Shown here: positions 12,576 through 23,550 of the stretch, piece after piece
Layout: every line of letters begins with the position of its first letter
Position numbering within the stretch: position 1 is the stretch's first letter
From: Glandiceps talaboti
Taxonomy: Eukaryota; Hemichordata; Enteropneusta; Spengelidae
Assembly: GCF_964340395.1 (NCBI RefSeq)
Contig: NC_135567.1
Coordinates: forward strand, 18,282,806-18,346,805
DNA length: 64,000 nt
Reading direction: 5' to 3'
Notes under the pieces: generated by a model
Told to the model about the DNA's origin: nothing
Seen by the model: the letters and a program-made list of their open reading frames with translations, nothing else
Database searches by the model: none
Program-made: the position numbers and the translations under genes

Positions 12576-13626
12576 ATATATTACAGAGTTGAATTATATA
12601 CTTCAAGTTAACTGAAACGAATTGGGTGTAGCTTTGAGTAATGTAGTATCAAACAAAACTAGGGCAAATAAAACCCATAATTTTGCCACAATAATCATTA
12701 CACACGAAGAGGATATTTTACGTAATGTCGTTTTAAGGCAGAAAGACATTTGTGGCTGTTTTGATGTTTACCACTGTCAAATCCAAAATTATCGTCTGCC
12801 AATGAAAATACAATTACTCAACCGCGGAAGATGAATATGTTATTTCTGTGCGTAATCTTCCAAACTACGATATCTTAATAATTCTAACCATGATCAATAC
12901 AGAGAGAGAGCGAGTAGAAATAAGTCAAGCGTTTCTTATCAGTAAAAATGTAAGCGAAAGAAACGCATGCATAGTGTGTCGTCAGCTCTGTCACCAGCAC
13001 TGCTATCTTCTTAAGCTGATAAGAGACAACTGAACAGATAGGAACTTAGATATCTTCCAGAAATAACAGTGGTTAGAATTGATAAACATCAAATTCTTCC
13101 CCCTCTGGAAAGCTGTTACTTGACTTGACACATTCGAAGTGTGTGACTGAGGAGGAGCATTGTTACGACCTTAACCTCTCCGGCACAATGTTTTTCTGTC
13201 AACATTTCTGACAGAATTTCTTACTTCTTGTAACTTTTTACCACTTCCCGACTTTATTTAAGCTAGGAAGCACAGAATAATTCTTCATTTATCACTTGTT
13301 ATCAAAATGAGCCTATTGTGATGCAGTTTATAAAATATATAAACAAAAGATTTCCGCCGTGGATATTTTGTTCTGAGCTGAGAAGGGGGTCGGTTGGTCG
13401 ACTGCTTACTGAACTCGGTCACAACAAAACTGTCGAACCAATATGATATTTCAATTCTTTTACAAACCAATGACCTGTACTAATCTCTGGTTTGTCACTC
13501 GTCTCCCACCCCCGCCCTCACTAATACAAAACAAATGACATCAAATCTAGACACATTTTTCTCCAATAAAGACAGGGGTTATAATAGCCAGTTTTATATA
13601 CCTACTCCTAAATAGGTACGGTCCTC

Positions 13627-13703
13627 CATTCTTACCCTAAAATAAAGTTCATACGTGCTAAAAAGTTACAGGCAGACGACAATTTCTGTTCAACTAAGTT
13701 TGC
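13627..13703 (-). repeat. 77 bp dispersed repeat, copy 2 (inverted)
   Basis: Reverse-complement partner of 11485-11561, about 2.1 kb away. Together the two copies form a long-range inverted repeat. The shared core includes GGCAGACGACAATTTCTGTT. Confidence 0.85.
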
Positions 13704-15273
13704 TTGGAAAGAGTCTACACAGTAGTTTAGAGGTTAAAGGTTGCTTACTTAAATTCATGAAAATAACAGTACATGTATATCCGCCGGAATTTCATGAACA
13801 GGCGCCCTTTTTGTGAATTATTCAACGAAAACGTTTCTGTTTTACATTTGAAAAAGACAACGATATTCTCAGGACGACCATATTTGAATGAGCAGACGAG
13901 AGGGGAAAAGTTGGAACCACAAATGGTTACAGCTTGATAACGCAATACAAAGTGTAGCGTAGTTTCTGTCGTTGCCAATGACTACTTTTACTGGTTCTAT
14001 ACATTTATATGTGTGACATGAAACTGTCAACTTATATGCTTCAAATCAGATTGATATTTGCATATCACCTTAATAGTAAACTGAACCAATGCGAGCTGCA
14101 TTCAAGTTTACAACAAACTTGTCACACGATGTGAACTGCCAGTAACACTTGTAAAAATCAATCACATGATTTAAGGTTATTTATGTAACTAGTGTCTACA
14201 CTTGATTCATGTATATCTATAAAATAGATAACAAAGGGAGAGTAGACGGCTATAAATAGTAGAATTTTATATAACAGTTGTCTAAAATAGTTTTACAAGA
14301 TGTCGTTTGATGGGAATGTCACAAACCCAGCCTCATATGTAAGATTGTACACGGGGTTATTACAAATTGTGCGTATAAACATAGCTAAGCCGTTGCAATC
14401 TTCAGCCATATTTCATATTCTAAGAACCGTTTGTAAGTCAGAATAGATGTACTCTGATGTCACAATTGTTCTTGTTTCTAAGAATTTTTTATGAGTTTAC
14501 AGGTCCATATGGGATTTATTCACAACTTGTATTTTGTTGAGCGAAAATTTGATTTTGTGTTTTGATTTATTTCTCCGTTTTGACAGAACATATCACAATT
14601 TTTTGTAGTCTGTTATAAGATTGTAACGTAAGATTTACTTCAAAACACAAGGGGGCAACTTTCTCCAAGACATTGCAGTGCTCCAATTCTGAGTTTTGTA
14701 GCCCCTTGTATTTACCTTGTATACGATTTTACTGCAGTAGTGCAGTGAACGCTCTCTCAATACAAAAGACCTCGGACTTAATAGAAAATTTGGATTCGTT
14801 CCAGACATTTTCTGAAATAATTTTGGCATAAAATCAAATCTAAAACATATATAACAATAACTGTTCTATACTAATTTGAGTGCCTTGAAGAATATGTGAT
14901 AACATACCGATTTTTGATTTTAGAAGTATTGTTTTGTTTACTATCAAAGTCGTTGACAGAAACTGAAGGCGATATAATCGTCAGGGTCCGTAGTGTCTAG
15001 ATTTGTGTTCAAGGTATTCTAAAGCATATATATTAAACACAGTGGAAACTAAATTATTGAGTTAAGTATGGGTTAATATATAAATATTCAAATGTTACAC
15101 AGACGTGGAATATCACCCTTCGCGCAATGGTGTGTCTTGTTCGTGTTTCCCAACGGTGCCATAAATCTCCCTTCGCATGATTTTCGTGTGCATTATCACA
15201 ACACGGGCTCACGGGTAACCGTTCCGTCTGCTTCAAACCGAATAGACACTCAAATTCGTAACAAGACATTTGG
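13704..15273. other. Gene-free interval just 3' of Hox4
   Basis: No supported gene. The interval is AT-rich with a few isolated ORFs of 60-80 codons that lack recognisable domains. Confidence 0.45.
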
Positions 15274-15279
15274 TTTATT
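15274..15279 (-). terminator. Candidate Hox4 polyadenylation signal (AATAAA)
   Basis: The first canonical AATAAA that I see on the minus strand downstream of the Hox4 stop (plus strand reads TTTATT). It would give a 3' UTR of roughly 0.65 kb. Variant signals closer to the stop cannot be excluded. Confidence 0.35.
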
Positions 15280-15917
15280 GAATCTAGGCTTCTAAATGAA
15301 ACAAAAATATGTTACAAAACTGACGAGGGTACCAGAGAACATATATTTAAATTCCTGGTGGCAATATGTTGATCACCAAAGACCAAGTCACTAGTTAGCC
15401 CACCAGTCGCTTAGAGTGTTTTTAATTATCCTGGCCCTATGTGATAAAACAAGGGTGTACATTTATGACAAAAAAACATGGTATTTAAATAATATCTCAG
15501 CGACACGTTAACTAAACAGCAAAAAATAACCATATATATACAGACAAAGAATTCGATAATGGAATATATATACTATGTATATATTCAAATGTAAGTACAA
15601 ACGTCACGCCATCTAAAAAGAAAGCACGGGAGTATTTCTCAGTATTAGTCGTCAGAATTCAATTGCAGGTCGTCAGAAAGACTCAAAATGCTTTGACTTG
15701 ATCCGACTTCTCCGACAGATAGTCCTGTCAAAGCTCTGTGGAGTGACTGTCTGTACACGTAACGCACTGGCCACCGAAAAAACTTGACGGGGACTCCTTG
15801 GTGTGGGTGGTGAATTGAAGATCAGAAAGTCCGCTATATAAAATGTGTCTTCATTGTTATAAATTTGTTGTGCTGCTGCTTCCTCTGTGTGCAAGAATTA
15901 TCTTGATAAATTTGCCT

Positions 15918-17416
15918 TTAAACTTGTACTGTCGAAGGATCTGTCGGTGGACTAAAAGTTCCCTGAGTTTGAGATTGACTCTTCGTTTTAGTGTTCGGGA
16001 GATTATGGTCTTTCTTCCATTTCATACGTCGATTCTGAAACCATATCTTGACCTGTCGTTCTGTTAGTCCCAATGCATGAGCGATTTCGATTCGTCGCCT
16101 TCTTGTCAGGTAACGGTTAAAATGGAACTCTTTCTCCAGTTCGAGAACTTGGTACCGTGTGTATGCCGTCCGTGTACGTTTGTGCTCTGTGCCATTTGGG
16201 GTGGAACCGATGCCTGAAAAATTTAACGACATTATTAATCATTCGGAGTAAACATTGAGAACGAAATTAATGATCGTTCGAACGCGTGTGTGACAACATT
16301 ACTATCCCTACTCTCTCCCGTGTGTTGAAAAACGACTGCCCTCGTTTGCTGATATCCTTCCAAAAAATAACTCTTTTTATCACAATATAGTGTTTGATAG
16401 TTTTTGGATAGATAATTTTGTTATGGATTAATGGTGAGCGGAAGTTGATTAGTGTTAGTACTTGACAACTGTGGGCTTGCTAAATGACAGCATAATTAAA
16501 TTTATGGTGTTTCTACTCATTTATCTACAGGCCAACGCGTGTAAAGTTCGATTTATGACCCGGCAAAACCATAACAGTAGTCACATGGACTGTGCTATGA
16601 ACATAAGACGTTCTCTGATAGTCATTCTGCACAGACACATATTGTCGGTCTGTCTGACATTTTTGACACAAATTTTCGGTCGTTCCTAATATTTTGTTGA
16701 CGTTCTTCCCGATTTTCGACTAGGATGTTGTGTTTGGGTCTCATGGACACACTGGCATGCTGGTTATATGGAGGGTTGTCCTTTACAAGGTTTATTGGAG
16801 ATATTTTGACAGGAGACTGAGAGGGACAGCAGTAAATTTGTTTACCTGGATGGACGTGTGCTCGTTTCATCCACGGGTACATCACACTGGGGTTTGTACT
16901 GGCAGTGTTCGGAGGTGTTGCCGACCCTGGTTGAGGACTATACGTCGCCTGTTCTTGATGGTGATGATGCTGTTGTTGTTGTTGTTGTTGGTGCTGTTGT
17001 TGTTGTTGTTGTTGTGGTTGTTGTGGTTGTGGTTGCTGCTGTTGTTGCTGCTGCTGTTCATGAGGTTGCTGTTGAGAGTGGTGATGGTGTTCGGTCGCAA
17101 CTTGAGGCGAACATGGTTGCTGATTCCCGTGACCGTTATGTGTGTGTACGCTCTGTACCGGCGATTCACTCGTAGAACTGTGAGTCTGTTGTGTGCTGTA
17201 ATGAGTATGGCTATAACTCGTGGCAGTGCTGCCGCTGTACGCTGCCTGACCGTACGTTGCCGGTTGTGTGTACGGATAGCCGTATCCCTGGCTGTAATTT
17301 TGGTTATAAAATTGTCCTTGCGATGTTATATAGTTCGATTGTGAATATTCTTCGACTGGCGGAAACTTGGGATCGACGCCATAACTGGAGTTCATCAAAA
17401 ACGAGCTCATTCTCAT
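15918..17416 (-). CDS. Hox4: Hox4/Deformed-class homeobox transcription factor, two exons
   Basis: Spliced CDS: exon 1 is 17416-16846 and exon 2 is 16213-15918, giving 288 codons plus TAA. The junction CCAG|GTAAAC ... TTTTTCAG|GC is a phase-1 intron that splits Gly191, placed between hexapeptide and homeodomain as is usual for Hox genes. The start [10 protein letters not shown] (17416) matches the conserved MxMSSFLINS start of Hox4 proteins; the next Met (17410) is an alternative. Residues 11-26 ([16 protein letters not shown]) are the Hox4 N-terminal signature. Residues 110-155 are glutamine/histidine runs. The hexapeptide YPWM is at 180-183 (YPWMKRAHV) and binds PBC/Exd cofactors. The homeodomain is 201-260, with R5, L16, F20, W48, F49, Q50, N51 and R53 intact, followed by the Hox4-diagnostic LPNTK (262-266). 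It is a nuclear DNA-binding anterior-posterior patterning factor. Scr/Hox5 was considered, but LPNTK and the N-terminus argue for Hox4. Confidence 0.96.
16214..16845 (-). other. Hox4: Hox4 intron (632 bp)
   Basis: The donor GTAAAC lies on the minus strand at 16845-16840, and the acceptor is a pyrimidine-poor TTAAATTTTTCAG ending at 16214. The intron contains strings resembling PBC/Hox bipartite sites: minus-strand TGATTAAT at 16234-16241 close to the acceptor, and GGATTAATGG near 16425-16434. Whether they are functional is inference; vertebrate Hoxb4 carries an enhancer in the equivalent intron. Confidence 0.85.
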
Positions 17417-17513
17417 TAAATTTTGGCGAAGAACTATAATGTATTTCCTTTGTCGTTTTTCTTTACGGGCAACCCTCCCCGTCAAACGTCAACTTAACCA
17501 AGTTGCCCTAAAT

Positions 17514-17537
17514 CACGTGCTTGCGACCACCCAATCA
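17514..17537 (-). promoter_or_regulatory. Hox4: Hox4 proximal promoter: E-box plus CCAAT box
   Basis: A palindromic CACGTG E-box (17514-17519) and CCAATCA (17531-17537, read as TGATTGG on the gene strand) lie about 100-120 bp upstream of the start codon, 11 bp apart. Mammalian HOXB4 is activated by USF1/2 through a CACGTG-type E-box and by NF-Y through a CCAAT box, so this arrangement is a plausible proximal promoter. No clear TATA box was seen. The transcription start is not defined. Confidence 0.5.
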
Positions 17538-19827
17538 GGGGTGAGAACGGTGACCTGTCGTTCAGGAGGTATAGATGATGGATGTTTCGTCGAGAGTGGT
17601 GATCTTCTGTGATTCTAAACTTATGCACACCATGCACAAGGCTTTTGCCAACTTTTAAGTGAAAGAAAACGCTTTTAGTCGAGTTGTCGCAAATGACGTC
17701 ACGCAGAGACTTTTTCGTCTTTTTCCTACCAATATCGTGAAATCCCCGGAGGACCCAAAAACGTAGGAAGTGATCGTTTCTCATGATTAGCAAGAACTAA
17801 ATAAAATGAACGACAAAACTAAAAGTAAAATAAGAAAATCACACTTTTTTTATTATAATTCCATGTCTTTGCACTTCTGTTGTTTTTTCCCATTTTTTTA
17901 TTTTAATCTGTTTAAATTAAGGTCACGTGTTGTCCACTCTTAGTTACTTTTTTAAGGATGGTTCTGTTTTTATTATATTGCATACCCTTAGCATTCTGGG
18001 TGAAAAGTGATATCCTTTAATAAATATGATTTAAGCATTTAAATTTTGCTTTGCCACCTACGATGTTTTAAATTTAAATGAATTGTAAACTCTGAAATGA
18101 AGAATGTCCATAATTAGTCAAGATATGGCGTCAGCCGAAAAAAGTACAGCAACGAAAAATTGAAAAGTGACTGTATTCAGTTGTCGTCTGCGTGTATGTG
18201 GCGCGCTTTTTAACCAAGGCTCCCAGCCAAGTCTTTCAAGTTAACAAATGTCTCTGCTTTTGTCTGTCGGTGCTTTCAACCTCACCAGTGGTCACTTTCC
18301 AAAGGGGTCATAAAATTCTCCAAGTACAAAAGCATTCCCCACTCCCAAATAATTCATCACTTCCTACCCTTTTGTGTGGCTCCGGTCCAAAGACTGCGGT
18401 TACCCTCGAACACATGATTTAAATATCTGAATATTGAAAATAATCCTGTATTGTACGTTCAGTTCAGACTTGTTAAAATAACAGGCTTGCAATTATAAAC
18501 ATGTCGCTGTTTGATCGCATTATTTTGTGACAGTTATAATGTAGCTGCCCTACCCCTTTCATATTATAGGTATTCGGACTGAAAGTATAGGATGTCTACT
18601 GTAGAGGCTGATAGCTCAGAAAGATGTCCCCTGGGAACGGAACGTCACCTGGGAAAATTCTGGCTTTGTCATCATTGCTTACGTACGGAAGAATGTTATG
18701 TTTGCATTTTTAGACACCTCATTCGTACTCCAATCTCCATGCAAAAAAATGCGTGTAAATACTGTTATCCGTTCTCCATATTTAGGTAATCTCTTAATGT
18801 TCAAGTATTTGGCAACAAATCCTTGCATCCTCAGTGGACAATTATCTAGTATTAAAACCGCCATTTTTCTAAAGCTTATGAACGTAGAAAATACCCCAAT
18901 CGCAGCAGTCTTCCTAATCACGGCCTAGTAAACCATTCCTTGGAGTGTCAATTTTCCAAGATCATAAAATTTCTTTATATGGCATCTCCCCTTTTCAAAA
19001 AATCTAGCAAAACAGAACAAATGTGAGATTGAGAGTCGAGCTTGGGAGCCAGCTGGCATTACACTTTTAGCCGTTAATGACTGAGTCTCGCAATAGCATT
19101 ATAGACATTGTGTAGTGATGTGAAGATGTTTTATGGTCTTTGCCGTATTCTCCTTTACACACTCGATTTCGTATTCACATTCACAATCTTAACTGAATCC
19201 AAAAACGATAGCTTTTGTATTTATTCCTAAATCCAAACCTGTGATTTTGGACTTTAAATTTTTCATGGAGATTTTGTACTTTACATTTTCATAGGTCCTA
19301 TGACTAAAACAGACACATTTTCCCACCATTCCAATTTGTCGTCAAAAATTGAACCATTCATTTTGACGACAACCACAATTTTGTGTTATCAAAGATGTGA
19401 TTTTACATTTTGCTTCATTTTCCACGTCTTGAATATAAACTAGGTTTTCCTATTCACTCTAATCGTTCTGTACCTCAACCAGACTTAAGTCTGGCGTAGT
19501 TTTCGCATCATTTCGTTCTTGGTCATAAATTTACCCCTTTATAATGATATCACTTCCAAATCGCTGTTTAAACTTATATATCCGTTCTCTTTTTCTGAAT
19601 TTCAATTCTTTTTACTTATCAATTTCAGAGTTCTGTAACCAAACCAAAACAAATACCGTGATGGTCCCAGTTTTCGCGCCATTTTACTTTGTCGCCAAAT
19701 ATTGAACCTCATTACGTCACAATATAAACAGACTTATTGCCCTTTCATATATGCAAATGAGTTGTCCAAATATGGAATTTTACTGTTGACTTTTTTCAGA
19801 ACATAACCGCGAGAAACGACGCTTCTG
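17538..19827. other. Gene-free interval upstream of Hox4
   Basis: Unique AT-rich DNA. The minus-strand ORF at 17494-17793 lies in the Hox4 5' flank and is out of context as a protein. Overlapping ORFs on both strands at 18592-18928 have no recognisable domain. One CAGACGA heptamer occurs at 18184-18190. Confidence 0.45.
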
Positions 19828-20014
19828 TACATACATACATACATACATATGTGCATACGTACGTACATACATACATACATACATACATACATACATACAT
19901 ACATACATACATACATACACGTACATGCATACATACATACATACATACATACATACATACATACATACATACATACATACATACATACATACACACACAC
20001 ATACATACATACAT

Positions 20015-20045
<31 letters not shown>

Positions 20046-20085
20046 TACATACATACATACATACATACATACATACATACATACA

Positions 20086-20113
<28 letters not shown>
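19828..20113. repeat. (ATAC)n microsatellite
   Basis: About 286 bp of ATAC repeats with short interruptions (GTGCATACGTACGT near 19851, CACGTACATGC near 19918, ACACAC runs near 19990 and 20035). ORFs of repeating HTYI or MYVC are simple translations of it. Confidence 0.97.
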
Positions 20114-20116
<3 letters not shown>

Positions 20117-20380
20117 GATAAGTTAATGGGTTTACAGAGAAACGAAAGATTCATAAATCTTTATTAGATATATAAAATAGTAAACCTTATTTTGACATGT
20201 TGAATGACAGGATCGTACTTACTGAGAGTTATCGTCTTTGCTATTTTATTTCAATCCAGAAAACTGACAATTGCAATAGGCTTTATGACTGAGCTTTGGG
20301 TTGCAGAGGTATTATTACTTGTATTAGACAATGTGTCAATGGCAGCTCAGGATATAAGTTATTGTACGTGTTTCTCCTTC
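20114..20380. other. Unique spacer between inverted tetranucleotide arrays
   Basis: About 267 bp of non-repetitive DNA separating the ATAC array on the left from the GTAT array on the right, so it would be the loop if the two arrays paired. Confidence 0.6.
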
Positions 20381-20397
20381 GTGTGTGTGTTTGTGTT

Positions 20398-20442
<45 letters not shown>

Positions 20443-20677
20443 AAGTATGTAAGTATGTATTTATATATGTATTCATGTGTGTGTATGTATGCATGTATGT
20501 ATGTATGTATGTATGTATGTATGTATGTATGTATGTATGTATGTATGTATGTGTGTATGTATGTATGTATGTCTGTCTGTCTGTCTGTCTGTATGCGTGT
20601 GTGTATGTATGTATGTATGTATGTATGTATGTATGTATGTATGTATGTATGTATGTGTGTATGTATGTATGTATGTA

Positions 20678-20708
<31 letters not shown>

Positions 20709-20761
20709 ATGTATGTATGTATGTATGTGTATGTGAGTATGTATGTATGTATGTATGTATG

Positions 20762-20795
<34 letters not shown>

Positions 20796-20890
20796 TGTAT
20801 GTATGTATGTATGTATGTATGTGTCTGTGAGTATGTATGTATGTATGTATGTATGTATGTATGTATGTATGTATGTATGTATGTAGGTAT
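20381..20890. repeat. (GT)n/(GTAT)n compound microsatellite
   Basis: About 510 bp. It starts as GT dinucleotides, passes through GTAAGTAT variants, and becomes GTAT with an internal (CTGT)n block near 20571-20592 and further GTGT interruptions. It is the reverse complement of the ATAC array at 19828-20113. Confidence 0.97.
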
Positions 20891-21235
20891 GACTTTTACC
20901 TATTATAATCATTGAGAGATCCAAGTGAACGTATAGATAGACCACTGTATCAATGATGAATGAGTTAATGAATAATTAAAATGATGCTTTTTATCATTAA
21001 GAGGGTATTGTAATAATCCATTAATAAATAAATTAATAAACTTTAACATAGATGCACTTCCGAGGATAAACTAGGACACGTATACTCTACTGAGAATTTG
21101 ATATAAATTCGGTTTAATTATTCATTTTATGTTTGTTTTTTATTTACAAATCGCAGAAATACAATTAATATTGTATTAGTATAAAAATAACGCCTAACAA
21201 AAACTAATTGTTTGGATTCGATTACGCTCAATTTT

Positions 21236-21541
21236 AGAATAGGTGGGGTAGGTAGATATTTTATATTATATCTTTTTATATATATATTTTTTGTCATATT
21301 TGAGAGTCTAGTTCAGGTAGTTATGTTTTTCATTGTTTTCCATATGGTCACTTTGTTATTGGTTTCTTCTCATCAGATGTACAGCCATTACAGATTGGAA
21401 GAATAGTTTTATATTGTATTTTTTAAAGTTAATATCAGTTTCCGCATCCACTATTTCTTGTGAGACTTTACAATTTTTTTTCTTGAATACGTAAATAAGG
21501 TTTAGGGTCGACAGTAAAAAACCTGATGTGGTAGGGTTGCT
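21236..21541 (-). repeat. Dispersed element family A, copy 1
   Basis: Read on the minus strand it aligns with 23121-23366 and 26657-26950 through the landmarks CCGACCCTAAAC, GTGAAGTCTCRCAAGAAATAG, CAATCTGTAATGGYTGTAC, GATGAGAAGAAACCAATAAC and CCATATGGAAAACAA. It ends with ATCTACCTACCCCACCTATT. An inserted AT-rich tract lies near 21255-21305. No transposase-like ORF is present. Probably a short non-autonomous mobile element; its class is unknown. Confidence 0.7.
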
Positions 21542-22059
21542 CTTCTTTTTTTCTTTTTTTAAGTATTAGTGTAATTATTAGTTGGAAGTAATTTTGTCAG
21601 AAATTGTAACTCATTGCCTTATTCGTTTTTCGGCCTCCTCTTTTTTTCTGTTAAGTACCATTTTGTAAAAATGTTTGGTGAAATTTATTATTTTTATATA
21701 CAAAATAATATAGTATAATATATTCAATCAAATTGATTTTTAGGTCCGCACCCAAAAGTAGAGACTCAGTGGCACTACAATTCAACCTACTACGTATAAA
21801 TAAAATTGATCTCATACTTTTTATCTCTGTCACTTTTTATACTGTCTAATTTTTTGTATTTTTAAAAATCCAGTGAATAAATTTGTGGTTGTCGGGTCGA
21901 AACAAATAATACTCCATTCACAGCTAGTGCAGTTTTAAAATAGTGAAATGTTAGAACTAAATCATGCATGGATGTGAACAATCTTTTCTTTTGATTTACA
22001 ACCATGTGTTCATTTCCAGATTACAAAGAAAATATTCAAAATCATATTTGAAGGGTCTT

Positions 22060-22272
22060 CCTTAAAATTCAAACTCCACACTTTCTTAAAACCCAAACTC
22101 CATACTTTCTTAAAACTCAAACTCCATACTTTCTTAAAACTCAAACTCCATATTCCCTTAAAACCCAAACTCCATACTTTCTTAAAACTACATACTTTCT
22201 TGAAACTCAAACTCCATACTTTCCTAAATCCCAACCTCCATACTTTCTTAAAACTGAAACTCCACACTTTCA
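22060..22272. repeat. 24 bp minisatellite, about nine copies
   Basis: Tandem copies of TCAAACTCCATACTTTCTTA followed by AAAC, with point changes (ACTCCACAC, CTTGAAACTC, CCTAAATCCC). One copy is shortened near 22185-22200. Because 24 is divisible by 3, the minus strand gives an apparent repeat protein (KKVWSLSF), which is not supported as a gene. Confidence 0.85.
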
Positions 22273-22483
22273 GTGATCAGGGAAATCTCTCCTCTATTTC
22301 ACTTCAGTATTTGTGTGATACAATGACGTAATATATTAGAATTACAATAGTCATTGGATATTTGTTGGTCTAGCTTGTCTACATTACAATGATAGCGGGG
22401 ATTTGATTGGATAAGCATATTTAAGAAACTAAAACTAGTGATTTCAGGATTTGATTGGTACACAAGTGCTCACGACAGTGACA

Positions 22484-22498
22484 TTTTTTTTCTTTTTT

Positions 22499-22537
<39 letters not shown>

Positions 22538-22728
22538 CTTTCAAGCTTTCTTTCAAGCTTTCTTTCTTTCAAGCTTTCAAGATTTGTTTCTATCATGCAT
22601 CCATCCATTCATTCATTCATTCATTCATCCATCCATTCATTCATTCATTCATTCATTCATTCATTTGCTCACTTTCCTTCATTCATCCACTCATTCCTTA
22701 ATTCATTCTCTCTTTCATTCCTTTCTGA
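22484..22728. repeat. Compound microsatellite: T-rich, (CT)n, (CTTT)n, (ATTC)n
   Basis: A polypyrimidine tract passes from TTTTTCT through about 28 bp of CT into CTTTCAAG units, then into about 25 ATTC/ATCC units up to 22728. Confidence 0.92.
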
Positions 22729-23120
22729 GCATTAAAGAGGGACTAGCATCCCTTTATCATCGTCAGTTCAAAAAATGTGCGACAAATTAAGTTTTTTAAA
22801 TTGAAATTTCTACAAACCTAACTTACACGCAGTAAAACTTAACAAGAATTGATAAATACAAGATATATTGGTTCTAAAATTCAGATGATATGTCTTAAAT
22901 AATCAATTTGGTGACAAAGAAAAGTTGTAGAAAAGTTTGGATATTACATTATATTACACCTGAAAGTATTCAAATGAACACAGTTTTTCTTTCTGAAAAA
23001 GCTATAGCATTTTAATAGTACCTAAGGTCACTGACCATATTAGGAAAAGGTGCATATATCATCATAATTATTCTGCCTGCGGGCTGTATTAGAACTAGGT
23101 TGTAAGGCCTAAAACATGTA

Positions 23121-23366
23121 TGGTTGAGGTTACCCGACCCACTTATTTTTTCACGCCGACCCTAAACTTGTTAACTATTCGAGAAAAAGAAATCGTCAGA
23201 AGTGTGAAGTCTCGCAAGAAATAGTAGATGCGGACTTAAAAAAGACAATTTCAAACTGTTTTTCCAATCTGTAATGGTTGTACATCTGATGAGAAGAAAC
23301 CAATAACACATAGACCATATGGAAAACAACAGAAAACATAACTATCTGAACTAGAATTGATATTAT
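23121..23366 (+). repeat. Dispersed element family A, copy 2
   Basis: Begins TGGTTGAGGTTACCCGACCC, shares the family landmarks in order (CCGACCCTAAACTTG, GTGAAGTCTCGCAAGAAATAG, CCAATCTGTAATGGTTGTAC, CATATGGAAAACAACAG) and ends near ACTATCTGAACTAG. It lacks the 3' ATCTACCTACCC tail present in the other two copies, so it is probably 3'-truncated. Confidence 0.7.
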
Positions 23367-23550
23367 TATGTATCGTCTCATTAAAATGTCACATTGTATC
23401 GACTGATTAGAAGTATTTATCATCTTAAATAAAATTACACATATAAAAAGTGATCTTGTCATCCATGCTGTATGCAAATATACTTTCAAGAAATTTGCAA
23501 GAAATCCGATAATCTTACCTCACTTAGAAACTATTTGTCGTTTAAAAAAA

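Noticed and set aside
16730-17344. Long plus-strand ORFs antisense to Hox4 exon 1 (204 and 105 codons)
   Set aside because: They are the complement of the CAA/CAG/CAC-rich tract, giving Leu/Val runs, with no domain. They are shadows of Hox4.
15918-17416. Scr/Hox5 identity for the homeobox gene
   Set aside because: LPNTK after the homeodomain, the MSSFLMNS...[13 protein letters not shown]-terminus and the adjacent mir-10 all favour Hox4.
17494-17793. 99-codon minus-strand ORF just upstream of Hox4
   Set aside because: It overlaps the CCAAT/E-box promoter region and has no recognisable domain. It is more likely 5' flank.
19734-20945. Many ORFs of repeating MYVC or HTYI
   Set aside because: Translations of tetranucleotide microsatellites in every frame.
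22010-22267. Apparent repeat protein (KKVWSLSF units) on the minus strand
   Set aside because: It comes from a 24 bp minisatellite. The frame is kept because 24 is divisible by 3.
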